NCBI GenBank assembly: GCA_903866395.1
Contig: CAIPNM010000242.1
Coordinates: forward strand, 1 to 47,808
DNA: 47,808 nucleotides
From: an uncultured bacterium
GTDB lineage: Bacteria; Pseudomonadota; Gammaproteobacteria; Burkholderiales; Burkholderiaceae_E
Reading direction: 5' to 3'
This document shows positions 17,484-27,039 of this stretch, one piece after another. The notes below the pieces were generated by a model. It had not been told where the DNA came from and did no database searches. It saw only the letters and a list, made by a program, of their open reading frames with translations. The position numbers were made by a program, and so were the translations under genes. Positions within the stretch are counted from its first letter, which is position 1. Every line of letters starts with the position of its first letter.

Positions 17484-20039
17484 TCAGTTGAGCGCCGTGA
17501 GCAACTCGCTCTCAAACTCGAGCGCTCCGCGCGGCTGACTGAAAACGGGCCCCTGCACCACCAGGACGTCTTCCACTCGCTCGCCCAGGGTCATGATTCG
17601 GGCACTCACCAGGCTCACTTGATGTCGGCTCATGACACGCGCCACGCTGTAGAGCAGTCCGGTGCGGTCATTGGCGGCGATGGAGAGCAAATGGCGTCCG
17701 CCGCGCTCGTCGGGCCGCAGGTCAATGGTAGGGGTGACCGGAAAATAACGCGAGCGCCTGGAGAGGCGACCCCGCACGGGGGCGGGCAGGGCACCCGGAC
17801 CACGCAGTGCATCCTCCAGTTCGCGCTCAACCAGGCTCAGTCTCTCCCTATACCCCATTTGCGCATGCGGATCGACCACCAGAAAGCTGTCGAGTGCGTC
17901 GCCGTCGGGGGTTGTGTGGATCTGTGCATCAAGCACCGAGAGGTTGTGGCTATCGAAATAGCCGCAGATTCGGGCAAAGAGCTCGGTTTGGTCGCGGGTA
18001 TAGACCACCACCTGGAAGCCTTCGCCGATGGGCGCCATTCGAGCACGTACTACTGCGCCGTCACGACGCGCGGGCCCCGTAAGCACGCGGGCGTGCCAGG
18101 CGATGTCAATTGGATCGGTACGCAGAAAATATGAGATGCCCAAGCGGGTCCAGAAGTCGTTGTAGCGCTCGGGGTCAATCGCCTGCAGGTTGAGTAACCG
18201 AATCGCTTCGGCACGACGGCTGTCTAGCATGGCCCCCGCGTTGGGCGCTTCGCCGGCAAGGTGGCGACGGGTCGCGCGGTACAGATCTTCCAGGAGCTTT
18301 GCCTTCCAGGCATTCCAGACTTTCGGGCTGGTGCCCCGAATGTCGGCAACCGTAAGTAGGTAAAGGCAGGTGAGACGTTCCTCGCTCTGAACCAGATCGC
18401 TGAAGCGGCCAATCACCTCGGGATCGGAGAGGTCCTGCTTCTGCGCAATCGATGACATGGTGAGGTGATGCTCAACCAGAAACTCCACCAGATCCCGGTC
18501 GGGATCGGCGATGCCGTGGGCATGACAGAAACGTCGCGCGTCGAGCCGCCCCAATGATGAGTGATCGCCACCGCGACCCTTCGCAATATCGTGAAACAGT
18601 GCGGCCACCACCAGTAACCAGGGCGAGCGAACACTCGACATCAACTGGCTGCAGAAAGGGTATTCGTGAGCATGCTCTGCCATTGCGAAGCGGCGAAGGT
18701 TCCGAACCACCATGAGGATGTGCTGATCGACGGTGTACACATGAAACAGATCGTGCTGCATCTGGCCGACGATTCGCCGAAAGACCGGCAGGTATCTGCC
18801 AAGCACCGACCATTGGTTCATCTGCCGCAAACCGCGGGTGACGCCGTGCTCTGCCTGAAGAAATTCCAGGAACAGCAAGCGGTTCTGCGGAGACTGCCTA
18901 AAGGCGGCATCGATTCGAGTGCGTGCGCGCCAGATCGCGCGCAAGGTGAGGGCACTCATGCCATGCAACTCCCGGTGGCGGGTGAGCACCAGGAACGCGC
19001 GCAGGATCGCTGACGGATCGTGTTCAAAAAGCGCGGGGTCAGCAATGTCCAGCAGGCCGCCTCGATTGACGAACTCTGCATCAAGTGGTTCAGGCTCGCC
19101 TGTGGCAGGCGGCGAGAGTCGCTCACGGAGGTCTTGAATCAGGAGGCCGCTCAACTGGGCCACCGCCTTGGCTGCCCAGTAGTAGCGCTGCATCAATGAT
19201 TCCGACGCCTGCCGCGCATCGGCGCCCCCGAATCCGAGCGCCGCGCTCACCTGAGCCTGGAGATCGAACACCAGCCGGTCTTCGCGCCGCCCTGACACCA
19301 CATGGAGCGAAGCACGGATGCGTTTCAGCATGCGCTCGTTATGGCGGATCTGACGGAGTTCGGCCTCGCTGATCAAATTGCCGCGGGCAAGGTCAGCCCA
19401 GGTGGCACCCAAACCGGCGGCACGACTGATCCAGAGAATGAGTTGCAGATCGCGCAGACCGCCAGGGCTTTCCTTGCTGTTGGGCTCCAGGCTGTAAGGC
19501 GTGTCCTCGTAGCGCGTGTGGCGCTGGCGCATCTCGAGAAGCTTTTTGGAGAAGAACAGCGAAGGGTCAAGCTCGTGCTCGAGCCGCTTTCCCAGCTGAT
19601 CGAATGCCTCACGCTTGCCGGCGAGCAGGCGTCGCTCGATGAGGCTGGTTTGCACGGTGATATCGCCGCGCGCTTCGTCCAGGCATTCGTCAACGCTTCT
19701 GACGCTGTGGCCGATTTGAAGGCCTAGATCCCAGCATGCGCTGATAAACCGTTCGAGAATCGCAGTCTCTTCCCTGTCGGGATGGTCTGCGATGATCAGC
19801 AGGTCGACGTCGGAATGTGGGAAGAGTTCACCGCGGCCGTAGCCGCCGATTGCAGCGAGCGTGAAACGGGCGGGCACCTCGCTTGTTTGCCAGAGCGTGC
19901 GAAGGAGCCGATCGGTTGCTCGGCATAGTGCGGCCAGGAGGCGGTCGGGGTTGCGCGAAGATTTAAATTGCTCAATCGACGACTCAACCGTCGCCCGATA
20001 CGATTGCCGCAGTTCGCCCAGATCGACCGCGGCAACCAT
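17484..20039 (-). CDS. glnD: Bifunctional [protein-PII] uridylyltransferase/uridylyl-removing enzyme
   Basis: GlnD uridylylates PII at low glutamine and removes UMP at high glutamine, controlling nitrogen assimilation. The 851-residue protein has the nucleotidyltransferase motif GGYGRGELFPHSDVDLLI near 66-83 with the catalytic Asp pair. A central HD domain follows (ALFHDIAKGRGGDHS, with EFLVEHHLTMSSIAQKQDLSD). Two C-terminal ACT domains (FQVVVYTRDQTELFARICGYFD and HLLSIAANDRTGLLYSVARVM) sense glutamine. Start ATG 20039 lies 2 bp after the map stop and matches the family N-terminus; an upstream alternative only overlaps map. All expected domains are present and intact. Confidence 0.96.
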   Translation of the reverse strand: MVAAVDLGELRQSYRATVESSIEQFKSSRNPDRLLAALCRATDRLLRTLWQTSEVPARFTLAAIGGYGRGELFPHSDVDLLIIADHPDREETAILERFISACWDLGLQIGHSVRSVDECLDEARGDITVQTSLIERRLLAGKREAFDQLGKRLEHELDPSLFFSKKLLEMRQRHTRYEDTPYSLEPNSKESPGGLRDLQLILWISRAAGLGATWADLARGNLISEAELRQIRHNERMLKRIRASLHVVSGRREDRLVFDLQAQVSAALGFGGADARQASESLMQRYYWAAKAVAQLSGLLIQDLRERLSPPATGEPEPLDAEFVNRGGLLDIADPALFEHDPSAILRAFLVLTRHRELHGMSALTLRAIWRARTRIDAAFRQSPQNRLLFLEFLQAEHGVTRGLRQMNQWSVLGRYLPVFRRIVGQMQHDLFHVYTVDQHILMVVRNLRRFAMAEHAHEYPFCSQLMSSVRSPWLLVVAALFHDIAKGRGGDHSSLGRLDARRFCHAHGIADPDRDLVEFLVEHHLTMSSIAQKQDLSDPEVIGRFSDLVQSEERLTCLYLLTVADIRGTSPKVWNAWKAKLLEDLYRATRRHLAGEAPNAGAMLDSRRAEAIRLLNLQAIDPERYNDFWTRLGISYFLRTDPIDIAWHARVLTGPARRDGAVVRARMAPIGEGFQVVVYTRDQTELFARICGYFDSHNLSVLDAQIHTTPDGDALDSFLVVDPHAQMGYRERLSLVERELEDALRGPGALPAPVRGRLSRRSRYFPVTPTIDLRPDERGGRHLLSIAANDRTGLLYSVARVMSRHQVSLVSARIMTLGERVEDVLVVQGPVFSQPRGALEFESELLTALN

Positions 20040-20041
20040 GG

Positions 20042-20848
20042 TCAGGCCACCGACTCGTGCGCCGGTTGTACCGGGCACTGCTCCGATACGGTCAGCACCT
20101 CAAAGCCACTTTCGGTGACCAGCACCGTGTGCTCCCATTGAGCGGACAGGCTGTGGTCACGGGTGACGATCGTCCAACCATCGCCCAGCTCGCGGACGTC
20201 ACGCTTGCCCGCGTTGATCATCGGTTCAATCGTGAAGATCATGCCAGGTTCGAGCCGCTCACCCGTGCCGGGGCGCCCGTAGTGAAGCACCTGCGGCTCT
20301 TCGTGAAACCGTCGGCCGATACCGTGCCCGCAGAATTCGCGCACGATCGAAAAGCCACACCCCTCGGCATAGCGCTGGATTGCGTGGCCGATATCGCCGA
20401 GCGTCGCGCCTGGCTTTACCTGCTCAATGCCTAGCCACATGGCGCGGAAAGTGATGTCGCAAAGGCGGCGTGCGGCAATAGAAGACTCACCGACGCAGAA
20501 CATCCGGCTCGTGTCACCGTGAAAGCCGTCCTTGATGACGGTGATGTCGAGGTTGACGATGTCGCCACTCTTTAGCACTCGGGCACCGGGAATGCCGTGG
20601 CAGACCTGATGGTTAACCGAAGCGCAGATTGACTTGGGGTAGGGCGAGTAGCCAGGCGGCGCATAATTGAGCGGCGCTGGAATCGTGCCCTGTACGTCTA
20701 CCATGTAGTCGTGGCACATGCGGTCGAGTTCACCAGTGGTGATGCCCGGTCGCACATGGGGGGCAATGAAATCAAGCACTTCGCTGGCCAGGCGTCCGGC
20801 CACGCGCATGGCGGCGATGTCTTCGTATGATTTAAGTTGGATAGTCAT
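20042..20848 (-). CDS. map: Type I methionine aminopeptidase
   Basis: Removes the N-terminal Met from nascent proteins. The 268-residue protein has the pita-bread fold landmarks of type I MetAP: KSICASVNHQVCHGIPG with the substrate His, GDIVNLDITVIKDGFHGDTSRMF with the two metal Asps, EFCGHGIGRRFHEEPQVLHYG with the metal His, and IFTIEPMIN and WEHTVLVTESG with the metal Glus. The ATG at 20848 has no Shine-Dalgarno sequence, and a perfect TATAAT ends 6 nt upstream, which suggests a leaderless transcript. It is divergent from rpsB, as is usual, and is followed by glnD. Confidence 0.97.
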   Translation of the reverse strand: MTIQLKSYEDIAAMRVAGRLASEVLDFIAPHVRPGITTGELDRMCHDYMVDVQGTIPAPLNYAPPGYSPYPKSICASVNHQVCHGIPGARVLKSGDIVNLDITVIKDGFHGDTSRMFCVGESSIAARRLCDITFRAMWLGIEQVKPGATLGDIGHAIQRYAEGCGFSIVREFCGHGIGRRFHEEPQVLHYGRPGTGERLEPGMIFTIEPMINAGKRDVRELGDGWTIVTRDHSLSAQWEHTVLVTESGFEVLTVSEQCPVQPAHESVA

Positions 20849-20854
20849 GCTAAG

Positions 20855-20860
20855 ATTATA
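20855..20860 (-). promoter_or_regulatory. Consensus -10 box just upstream of map
   Basis: The reverse strand reads TATAAT, followed by only six bases before the map ATG. With usual -10 to start-site spacing, transcription would start at or within one or two bases of the ATG. No strong -35 is visible 16-18 bp upstream. Confidence 0.5.
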
Positions 20861-20887
20861 GGTTAGCTGTCATCCTCGCGCTTTCGG

Positions 20888-20917
20888 TGAACAGGGTGCT
20901 GCAGAGAGATGCATAAA
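20888..20917 (+). promoter_or_regulatory. Candidate rpsB promoter
   Basis: TGAACA (20888-20893; 4 of 6 to TTGACA), an 18-bp spacer and CATAAA (20912-20917; 4 of 6 to TATAAT) form the best sigma70-like pair on the plus strand. It would leave a leader of about 100 nt before rpsB. Match is modest. Confidence 0.35.
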
Positions 20918-20939
20918 GAGAGTCCGGGTTTGTTGGGTC

Positions 20940-20954
20940 TCTGAAGTGTTCAGA
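20940..20954 (+). other. Small hairpin in the rpsB leader
   Basis: TCTGAA and TTCAGA form a 6-bp stem closed by GTG, followed 9 bp later by a run of five T. It lies in the long rpsB leader, where S2 autoregulatory structures are known in enterobacteria. Whether this is regulatory is inference. Confidence 0.35.
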
Positions 20955-21014
20955 TCTTGGCAGTTTTTCCGCTCCTTCCAGGGTGGATCGCCAGAGGCGT
21001 AAGACTCAACCCCC

Positions 21015-21020
21015 AAGGAG
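21015..21020 (+). promoter_or_regulatory. rpsB ribosome binding site
   Basis: AAGGAG lies 6 nt before ATG 21027 but touches the in-frame ATG at 21021. Spacing therefore selects 21027, which also gives the standard S2 N-terminus. Confidence 0.85.
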
Positions 21021-21026
21021 ATGTTT

Positions 21027-21776
21027 ATGTCCGCCACCATGCGGCAAATGCTCGAGGCCGGTGTTCACTTCGGCCACCAGACCCGGTTCTGGAACCCCCG
21101 GATGGCCCCGTACATCTACGGCCATCGGAACAAAATTCACATCGTCAATCTTGAAAAAACCCTCGGGCTTTATCAGGAAGCGATGAAGTATCTCAAGCAG
21201 CTGTCCTCCAATCGCGGCACGGTGATGTTCGTGGGCACCAAGCGCCAGGCGCGCGAAATCATGGCGGAAGAGGCGCAGCGCGCCGGCATGCCCTATGTTG
21301 ATCATCGCTGGCTTGGCGGCATGCTCACCAACTTCAAAACCGTTAAGACCTCGATCAAGCGGCTGAAGGACATGGAAGTGATGATCGCCGAAGGGGGCGT
21401 CGAGCGGTTGTCGAAGAAAGAATCGCTGCTTTTCCAGCGCGAACTCGACAAGCTCAATCGCAGCCTGGGCGGCATCAAAGACATGGGTGGCCTGCCCGAT
21501 GCGCTGTTTGTGGTCGATGTTGGTTACCACAAGATTGCGGTCACCGAAGCTGCCAAGCTCGGCATTCCCGTGGTGGGTGTGGTCGATACCAACCACTCGC
21601 CCGAAGGCATCTCCTACGTCATTCCTGGTAACGACGACTCAGGCAAAGCCATTCGCCTCTACGCACGCGGCGCGGCCGACGCCATTCTCGATGGGCGCAG
21701 CAGCGCGCTCCAGGAGGTCGTGAAAGCGGCCAGCGAAGAGGAAGAGTTTGTCGAGGTCGAGGGCGAGGAGGCCTGA
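21027..21776 (+). CDS. rpsB: 30S ribosomal protein S2
   Basis: S2 is a late-assembling small-subunit protein and the docking point for S1. The 249-residue protein begins [24 protein letters not shown], has [45 protein letters not shown] and [29 protein letters not shown]. It ends in an acidic tail ([13 protein letters not shown]). It opens the long plus-strand array and is followed by tsf, as in nearly all bacteria. Start choice is set by the AAGGAG spacing. Confidence 0.98.
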   Translation: MSATMRQMLEAGVHFGHQTRFWNPRMAPYIYGHRNKIHIVNLEKTLGLYQEAMKYLKQLSSNRGTVMFVGTKRQAREIMAEEAQRAGMPYVDHRWLGGMLTNFKTVKTSIKRLKDMEVMIAEGGVERLSKKESLLFQRELDKLNRSLGGIKDMGGLPDALFVVDVGYHKIAVTEAAKLGIPVVGVVDTNHSPEGISYVIPGNDDSGKAIRLYARGAADAILDGRSSALQEVVKAASEEEEFVEVEGEEA

Positions 21777-21785
21777 CGCCCCCTT

Positions 21786-21811
21786 GGCGGGCAGCCCGAG
21801 CGGCGCCCGCC
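21786..21811 (+). terminator. Hairpin in the rpsB-tsf gap (possible attenuator)
   Basis: GGCGGGC and GCCCGCC form a perfect 7-bp stem 9 bp after the rpsB stop, with a 12-nt loop. Only a weak T-rich stretch follows (ATTTCCTTGTGTT). It fits a partial terminator that would lower tsf relative to rpsB, or an RNA-processing/stability hairpin. Confidence 0.5.
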
Positions 21812-21870
21812 ATTTCCTTGTGTTCACTCTGCGCCGCCCTGCTTCATGCGGGCCCGGTCTAGCAGGGCTT

Positions 21871-21880
21871 TGATTAATCA
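21871..21880 (+). repeat. 10-bp perfect palindrome upstream of tsf
   Basis: TGATTAATCA is a perfect, AT-rich palindrome 23 bp before the tsf ATG in a GC-rich background. It could be a protein site or chance; no partner copy was seen nearby. Confidence 0.3.
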
Positions 21881-21903
21881 GACTGAATTCGGAGAACAAA
21901 GCG

Positions 21904-22794
21904 ATGGCTGAAATCACCGCTGGCATGGTCAAGGAACTACGCGAGAAAACCGATGCCCCCATGATGGAGTGCAAAAAAGCCCTCACCGAAGCGGGTGGTG
22001 ACCTGGCGAAGGCCGAGGAAATTTTGCGCGTTCGGTTGGGCAACAAGGCAAGCAAGGCTGCCTCACGGGTAACCGCTGAGGGTGTGGTGGGCGTATTCAT
22101 CGGCGCCGATGGGCGTGAGGCCGCGATCGTCGAACTCAATTGCGAGACCGATTTCGTCGCCAAGAACGATGACTTTCTCGCGTTCTCCTCCCGGCTCGCG
22201 AAGTTGGTGGCGGAGTCGGCACCGGCCGATGTCGCGGCGTTGTCGGCGTTGCCCGTTGACGGTTCGACCGTTGATGCAGTCCGCACCACGCTGGTTGGCA
22301 AGATCGGCGAGAACCTTTCGATCCGCCGCTTTCATCGGGTGGCGGCTGAGGGGCGTGTGGTGAGCTATGTGCACGGCGGCGCCAAAATCGGCGTACTGCT
22401 CGATCTGGTGGGTGGAGACGAGACCCTGGCTCGCGACATCGCGATGCACATTGCGGCAGCCAAGCCGAAAGCACTATCGCGCGATGGCGTGTCGGCTGAC
22501 CTGATCGATACCGAGCGCCGGATCGCCCGCGAGAAGGCGGCCGAGTCGGGTAAGCCCGCCGAGATCGTGGAGAAGATGGTCGAAGGCAGCGTGCAGAAAT
22601 TCCTGAAGGAGGTCACCCTCCTTGGACAGCCTTTTGTCAAGGACGACAAGCAGACCATCGAGCAGCTGTTGAAATCTCGGGGCGCTCGGGTGGCATCGTT
22701 CACGCTCTATTTGGTGGGCGAGGGTATCGAACGTAAGCAGACCGATTTCGCCGCTGAGGTTGCCGCGCAGGCTGCTGCTGCGGCTGCACGCTGA
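21904..22794 (+). CDS. tsf: Elongation factor Ts
   Basis: EF-Ts exchanges GDP for GTP on EF-Tu. The 296-residue protein has the N-terminal UBA-like domain [30 protein letters not shown], the first EF-Ts signature, and the core motif [15 protein letters not shown] whose TDF loop contacts the EF-Tu Mg site. [11 protein letters not shown] and a C-terminal coiled region with [15 protein letters not shown] follow. An Ala-rich end ([10 protein letters not shown]) is typical of betaproteobacteria. GGAG lies upstream with suitable spacing. Confidence 0.98.
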   Translation: MAEITAGMVKELREKTDAPMMECKKALTEAGGDLAKAEEILRVRLGNKASKAASRVTAEGVVGVFIGADGREAAIVELNCETDFVAKNDDFLAFSSRLAKLVAESAPADVAALSALPVDGSTVDAVRTTLVGKIGENLSIRRFHRVAAEGRVVSYVHGGAKIGVLLDLVGGDETLARDIAMHIAAAKPKALSRDGVSADLIDTERRIAREKAAESGKPAEIVEKMVEGSVQKFLKEVTLLGQPFVKDDKQTIEQLLKSRGARVASFTLYLVGEGIERKQTDFAAEVAAQAAAAAAR

Positions 22795-22800
22795 GGTCAC

Positions 22801-22829
22801 GGGCAGCGCGGACATCCGCCGGGCTGCCC
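22801..22829 (+). terminator. Strong GC hairpin in the tsf-pyrH gap
   Basis: GGGCAGC pairs with GCTGCCC, and the loop holds a second stem GCGGA-CA-TCCGC, giving a nested hairpin beginning 6 bp after the tsf stop. No T-tract follows, so it is either a Rho-dependent or partial terminator or an mRNA-stabilising hairpin. Confidence 0.45.
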
Positions 22830-22851
22830 CACCTCTCTCGCCAGAATGGCG

Positions 22852-22857
22852 CATAAT
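22852..22857 (+). promoter_or_regulatory. -10-like CATAAT upstream of pyrH
   Basis: CATAAT (5 of 6) follows the tsf hairpin and precedes pyrH by about 63 bp. No clear -35. It is a possible internal promoter for pyrH-frr and downstream genes. Confidence 0.3.
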
Positions 22858-22920
22858 GCTCGGGTTTGCCGACTGAAGGCATCGGCCCCGGGTCGGCGTG
22901 AACCGCGCTGAGGTTAAACC

Positions 22921-23664
22921 TTGGATCTGTCTTCATCTCCCTCTAATCCTCCTAAACTCGCCTACCGCCGGGTGTTACTTAAGCTGTCGGGCGAAGCGCT
23001 GATGGGGGAAGACGCGTTCGGTATCAACCGTCTCACCATCGATCGGATGTGTGCCGAGGTTGGGAGCGTGTCCCGACTGGGTGTCGAACTGGCGGTGGTG
23101 ATCGGCGGCGGTAACATTTTCCGAGGCGTGGCGGGCGGTGCTGCCGGCATGGACCGCGCCACCGCCGACTACATGGGCATGCTTGCCACCGTCATGAATG
23201 CGCTTGCGCTGCAAGATGCGCTGCGCCAGCAAGGGGTTGTGTCGCGGGTGCAGTCGGCGCTCAAAATCGAACAGGTGGTTGAACCCTATATTCGTCCCAA
23301 GGCCTTGCGCTATCTGGAAGAGGGCAAGGTCGTCATTTTCGCGGCCGGTACCGGGAATCCGTTCTTCACCACCGACACAGCGGCCGCCCTGCGGGGCGCG
23401 GAAATGGGCGTTGAGATTGTATTGAAAGCCACTAAGGTCGACGGCGTATACACCGCCGACCCCATGCTCGATCCCACCGCCACGCGATACCAGCGCATCA
23501 GCTTCGACGAAGCCATCAGCCGCAACCTGAAGGTGATGGATGCCACTGCTTTCGCGCTCTGCCGCGACCAACGTCTCCCGCTGAAGGTCTTTTCAATTTT
23601 CAAGGAAGGCGCCCTTCGCCGGATCGTGACCGGTGAAGACGAAGGGACGCTGGTCTACGCCTGA
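22921..23664 (+). CDS. pyrH: UMP kinase
   Basis: PyrH phosphorylates UMP to UDP, is hexameric, is GTP-activated and is inhibited by UTP. The 247-residue protein has the amino-acid-kinase fold: [80 protein letters not shown] and [14 protein letters not shown]. All motifs are intact. The start is TTG 22921, with GAGG 7 nt upstream; no ATG exists before the conserved kinase motif, so the rare codon is forced. The N-terminal Ser/Pro-rich stretch before [10 protein letters not shown] is slightly long. It is followed by frr. Confidence 0.96.
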   Translation: MDLSSSPSNPPKLAYRRVLLKLSGEALMGEDAFGINRLTIDRMCAEVGSVSRLGVELAVVIGGGNIFRGVAGGAAGMDRATADYMGMLATVMNALALQDALRQQGVVSRVQSALKIEQVVEPYIRPKALRYLEEGKVVIFAAGTGNPFFTTDTAAALRGAEMGVEIVLKATKVDGVYTADPMLDPTATRYQRISFDEAISRNLKVMDATAFALCRDQRLPLKVFSIFKEGALRRIVTGEDEGTLVYA

Positions 23665-23683
23665 CACGCTTCAGAGGAATCCG

Positions 23684-24244
23684 ATGAGTCTGTCCAACGT
23701 CAAAAGCTCGACCGAGCAAAAGATGAACAAGTCGCTCGAGTCGCTAAAGGTTGCGCTATCCAAGATCCGAACGGGCCGGGCCCATTCCGGTCTGCTCGAT
23801 CACGTACAAGTCGATTACTACGGCAGCCTCGTTCCGATCAACCAGGTGGCTAACGTCGCCGTCATGGACGCACGAACGCTGAGCGTTCAGGCCTGGGAGA
23901 AAAAAATGGTTCTTGTCATTGACAAGGCCATTCGTGAAGCCGACCTGGGGCTCAACCCGGTGACGGTGGGTGAGCTGATTCGGGTGCCGATGCCCCCTCT
24001 TTCTGAGGAGCGTCGCAAGGAGCTGGCGAAAGTGGCGCGTGTAGAGGGCGAGCAGGCCAAGGTCGCGGTTCGGAACCTTCGCCGTGACGGGAACGAACAG
24101 CTGAAGAAGCTCCTTAAAGACAAAGCCATTTCCGAGGATGATGACCGGCGCGGTCAGGATGATGTGCAAAAGCTCACCGATCGCCACATTGCGGAAATCG
24201 ACAAGTTGATTTCCGCAAAAGAGCAGGAAATCCTCACCGTCTGA
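23684..24244 (+). CDS. frr: Ribosome recycling factor
   Basis: RRF splits post-termination ribosomes together with EF-G. The protein is 186 residues (E. coli 185): a three-helix bundle with [24 protein letters not shown], and the small domain around [19 protein letters not shown] and [36 protein letters not shown] and the C-terminal helix ending EQEILTV follow. ATG 23684 with AGAGGA upstream is preferred over a longer frame that starts inside pyrH. Confidence 0.98.
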   Translation: MSLSNVKSSTEQKMNKSLESLKVALSKIRTGRAHSGLLDHVQVDYYGSLVPINQVANVAVMDARTLSVQAWEKKMVLVIDKAIREADLGLNPVTVGELIRVPMPPLSEERRKELAKVARVEGEQAKVAVRNLRRDGNEQLKKLLKDKAISEDDDRRGQDDVQKLTDRHIAEIDKLISAKEQEILTV

Positions 24245-24259
24245 TCAGGCATCTGTCGC

Positions 24260-25033
24260 GTGAAGCCGATTTTTCCGAGCTCGACCGTTACGGTCCCGTC
24301 AAGCGGGGAGGTTCCTCGCCACGTCGCCATCATCATGGATGGCAATGGCCGGTGGGCCACCAGCAGACGGCTGCCCAGAGTCGCCGGGCATGCGCGAGGT
24401 GTGGAGGCCGTTCGGACCATTCTGGAAGCCTGCGCCAAGGCGGGGGTTGAATTTCTCACCCTGTTTGCCTTCAGCTCCGAGAACTGGCGGCGCCCGGTCG
24501 ATGAGGTCTCGGTGCTCATGCGGCTGTTCATTTCTGCCCTGGAGCGCGAGGTCGATCAGCTCCACGCCAATGGGATCCGGCTTCGCGTGGTGGGTGATCT
24601 CGATGCGTTCGAGCCACGGCTCCGAACGCTCATTCGGCAGTCCGAGACGCGTACGGCAGGCAACCAGCGCATGACGCTCACCATTGCCGCGAACTACGGT
24701 GGACGCTGGGACATCCTCCAGGCGACGCGAGCGGCGTTGGCAGCGCACCCCGAGTTGGTCAGTCATCCCGAGCGGCTCGACGAAGCGCTGTTGTCGCCCT
24801 ATCTAGCCATGTCGTATGCGCCGGAGCCCGATCTCTTTATCCGAACGGGCGGCGAGCAGCGGGTCAGTAATTTTCTCTTGTGGCAGTTGGCCTACACAGA
24901 GTTGTATTTCACCCACCGCTACTGGCCCGATTTCGATTCGGCCGCGCTCGAGGAGGCCTTCGAGTGGTACCGACAGCGTGAGCGTCGCTTCGGCCAGACC
25001 AGCGGCCAGGTCGCGGCACAGTCTGCCGGATGA
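24260..25033 (+). CDS. uppS: Undecaprenyl diphosphate synthase (cis-prenyltransferase)
   Basis: UppS makes the C55 lipid carrier for peptidoglycan and O-antigen by adding eight isopentenyl units to farnesyl diphosphate. The 257-residue protein has the catalytic MDGNGRWA (Asp27), [16 protein letters not shown], the [11 protein letters not shown] loop and the C-terminal signature [27 protein letters not shown]. The start is GTG 24260; no later ATG precedes the catalytic Asp except the one inside the motif. No strong ribosome binding site is visible, so translation may depend on coupling with frr 15 bp upstream. Confidence 0.96.
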   Translation: MKPIFPSSTVTVPSSGEVPRHVAIIMDGNGRWATSRRLPRVAGHARGVEAVRTILEACAKAGVEFLTLFAFSSENWRRPVDEVSVLMRLFISALEREVDQLHANGIRLRVVGDLDAFEPRLRTLIRQSETRTAGNQRMTLTIAANYGGRWDILQATRAALAAHPELVSHPERLDEALLSPYLAMSYAPEPDLFIRTGGEQRVSNFLLWQLAYTELYFTHRYWPDFDSAALEEAFEWYRQRERRFGQTSGQVAAQSAG

Positions 25034-25037
25034 ATGC

Positions 25038-25859
25038 ATGCTGATCGCCCGGATTCTGACCGCGGTTGCATTGCTGGCGGTTCTGATTCCGGTGGTGATG
25101 GTGGGTCCGGTCTGGCTCTGGGGGCTCGCTTCGCTGTTACTGCTTGCCATCGCCTACGCCGAGTGGGGCCGGCTGGTATCAGGCCGCCTTCCTAGTCTGC
25201 CCCAGCTCACCGCGATGACGGTCTCAGGTGTCGCGATCGTCGCACTCCTTCCGTCCGGCAATGTTCCGCAGCCCATCCTGATTGCTGCGTGTTTTCCCCC
25301 AATGCTCTTCTGGCTCGTCGAAGCGCCCCGGCGACTGAAGTGTCATCAGGCGAGCACTGGCCGAGGCGCTTTGGCGCTCTGGCTGCTGGGCGCTTGCTGG
25401 CTTGCACTTTATGACCTGCGGGCGGGCGGTCCAGAGGTACTGGTCACCGCGATGGCAATCGTCTGGGTCGCTGACATTGCAGCCTATTTTGCTGGTCGAG
25501 CCTTTGGCCGTCGCAAGCTAGCGCCATCCATCAGTCCCGGAAAATCCTGGGAGGGCGCCATTGCCGGCATGCTGGCCGTGGCGGTCTTGGGCGTGGTGTC
25601 GGCGCAGTTCGCGTCGCTTGCGGGTGCTCTTCCGGCCTTGCTGCTCAGACACTACGGCGTGGCTGCCGCCGCACTGATTCTCGCGCTCCTCGCAGGACTA
25701 TCGATCGTGGGCGATCTGTTCGAGTCTCTGCTTAAGCGTGAAGCCGGGGTCAAAGACAGTGGCACGCTGTTGCCCGGGCACGGCGGGGCGCTCGATCGGA
25801 TTGACGCGCTGATCCCCACGATGCCTGTCGTGGCTCTGCTCCACCAACTGCTGCGATAA
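25038..25859 (+). CDS. cdsA: Phosphatidate cytidylyltransferase (CDP-diglyceride synthase)
   Basis: CdsA makes CDP-diacylglycerol from phosphatidate and CTP, the branch point for membrane phospholipids. The 273-residue protein is strongly hydrophobic, with about seven or eight membrane spans from [21 protein letters not shown] onward. The CDS signature lies near the C-terminus: [20 protein letters not shown] followed by GALDRID, with the catalytic Asp residues. ATG 25038 is 4 bp after the uppS stop; the longer frame starting within uppS lacks hydrophobic character and is rejected. uppS-cdsA-dxr order is the standard one. Confidence 0.96.
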   Translation: MLIARILTAVALLAVLIPVVMVGPVWLWGLASLLLLAIAYAEWGRLVSGRLPSLPQLTAMTVSGVAIVALLPSGNVPQPILIAACFPPMLFWLVEAPRRLKCHQASTGRGALALWLLGACWLALYDLRAGGPEVLVTAMAIVWVADIAAYFAGRAFGRRKLAPSISPGKSWEGAIAGMLAVAVLGVVSAQFASLAGALPALLLRHYGVAAAALILALLAGLSIVGDLFESLLKREAGVKDSGTLLPGHGGALDRIDALIPTMPVVALLHQLLR

Positions 25860-25866
25860 TCGAACG

Positions 25867-27039
25867 ATGAAGGCAATCACTGTGCTGGGGGCCACGGGCT
25901 CCATCGGGTTAAGCACGCTCGATGTCGTGGCTCGGCATCCTGAGCGGTTTCGTCTGCACGCGCTCTCGGCGCATAGCCGGATTGACGCGTTGTTCGAGCT
26001 CGCGCTTCAGCACCAACCGCAATGCGTGGCGGTGTCCGATGAGGCCGCGGCGGAGCGCCTGCGCGGGCAGTTTGCGCAGCACGGCGCAGCGATCGAAGTG
26101 CACAGTGGCGCTGGGGCGTTAGAGGCGATCGCTTCCGCGCCGGAAGTGGATCTGGTCATGGCGGCGATCGTTGGGGCGGCCGGTCTTCGGTCTGCGATCG
26201 CGGCAGCGCGAGCCGGCAAATGTATCCTCCTCGCGAATAAGGAAGCGTTGGTGATGGCAGGTGACGTATTCCTGCGAGCATGCCGCGAGGGCGGGGCGTC
26301 CGTGTTGCCCATCGACAGCGAACACAACGCAGTGTTTCAGTGTTTGCCCGCCGCAGGGGGCCGAGGTGGGGTCAGGCGAATTCTCCTGACCGCGTCCGGC
26401 GGGCCTTTCCGCCAGGCCAGTCGCGAGGCCATTGAGTCGGCTACACCCGCGCAAGCGGTTGCGCACCCCCGCTGGAGCATGGGGCGGAAAATCTCGGTGG
26501 ACTCCGCGACCATGATGAACAAGGGGCTGGAACTCATCGAGGCGCACTACCTGTTCGATGTGGCCTCCTCATCCATCGAGGTCGTCGTCCACCCCCAGAG
26601 CATTGTGCATTCATTGGTGGAATATGTTGATGGCTCGGTACTCGCCCAGCTCGGCAACCCCGATATGCGAACGCCGATTGCTCACGCGCTCGGCTATCCG
26701 GATCGCATCGAAAGTGGCGTGACACCGCTTGATCTCGCGGCGGCTGGGAGGCTCGATTTCGAGCCGCCCGACCCAGTTCGATTTCCTTGCCTGCGCCTCG
26801 CCCGTCAGGCGCTTGAGTCCGCAGGCGGCGCCCCGTGCGTCCTGAATGCTGCCAATGAAGTCTCGGTCGAGGCCTTTCTGGATGGGCGAATCCGGTTTGG
26901 CGACATTGCGCGAATCAACGAGGCGGTGCTTGAAGTGCTTGGAGGCGAGCGCGCGGGGCAGGATGTCAACGCGGTGATCGAGCTCGATGGCAGGGCGCGC
27001 CAAGCGGCGCGTCAGGTGATGGAGCGACGGGCCTCATGA
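25867..27039 (+). CDS. dxr: 1-deoxy-D-xylulose-5-phosphate reductoisomerase
   Basis: Dxr (IspC) makes MEP, the first committed step of the non-mevalonate isoprenoid pathway, from DXP with NADPH. The 390-residue protein has the NADPH loop [32 protein letters not shown], the metal/substrate motif [11 protein letters not shown], the flexible catalytic loop TASGGPFR...WSMG and the signature [23 protein letters not shown]. All active-site residues expected from the family are present. It begins 7 bp after cdsA, and its TGA overlaps the ATG of rseP. It supplies precursors used by uppS two genes upstream. Confidence 0.97.
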   Translation: MKAITVLGATGSIGLSTLDVVARHPERFRLHALSAHSRIDALFELALQHQPQCVAVSDEAAAERLRGQFAQHGAAIEVHSGAGALEAIASAPEVDLVMAAIVGAAGLRSAIAAARAGKCILLANKEALVMAGDVFLRACREGGASVLPIDSEHNAVFQCLPAAGGRGGVRRILLTASGGPFRQASREAIESATPAQAVAHPRWSMGRKISVDSATMMNKGLELIEAHYLFDVASSSIEVVVHPQSIVHSLVEYVDGSVLAQLGNPDMRTPIAHALGYPDRIESGVTPLDLAAAGRLDFEPPDPVRFPCLRLARQALESAGGAPCVLNAANEVSVEAFLDGRIRFGDIARINEAVLEVLGGERAGQDVNAVIELDGRARQAARQVMERRAS

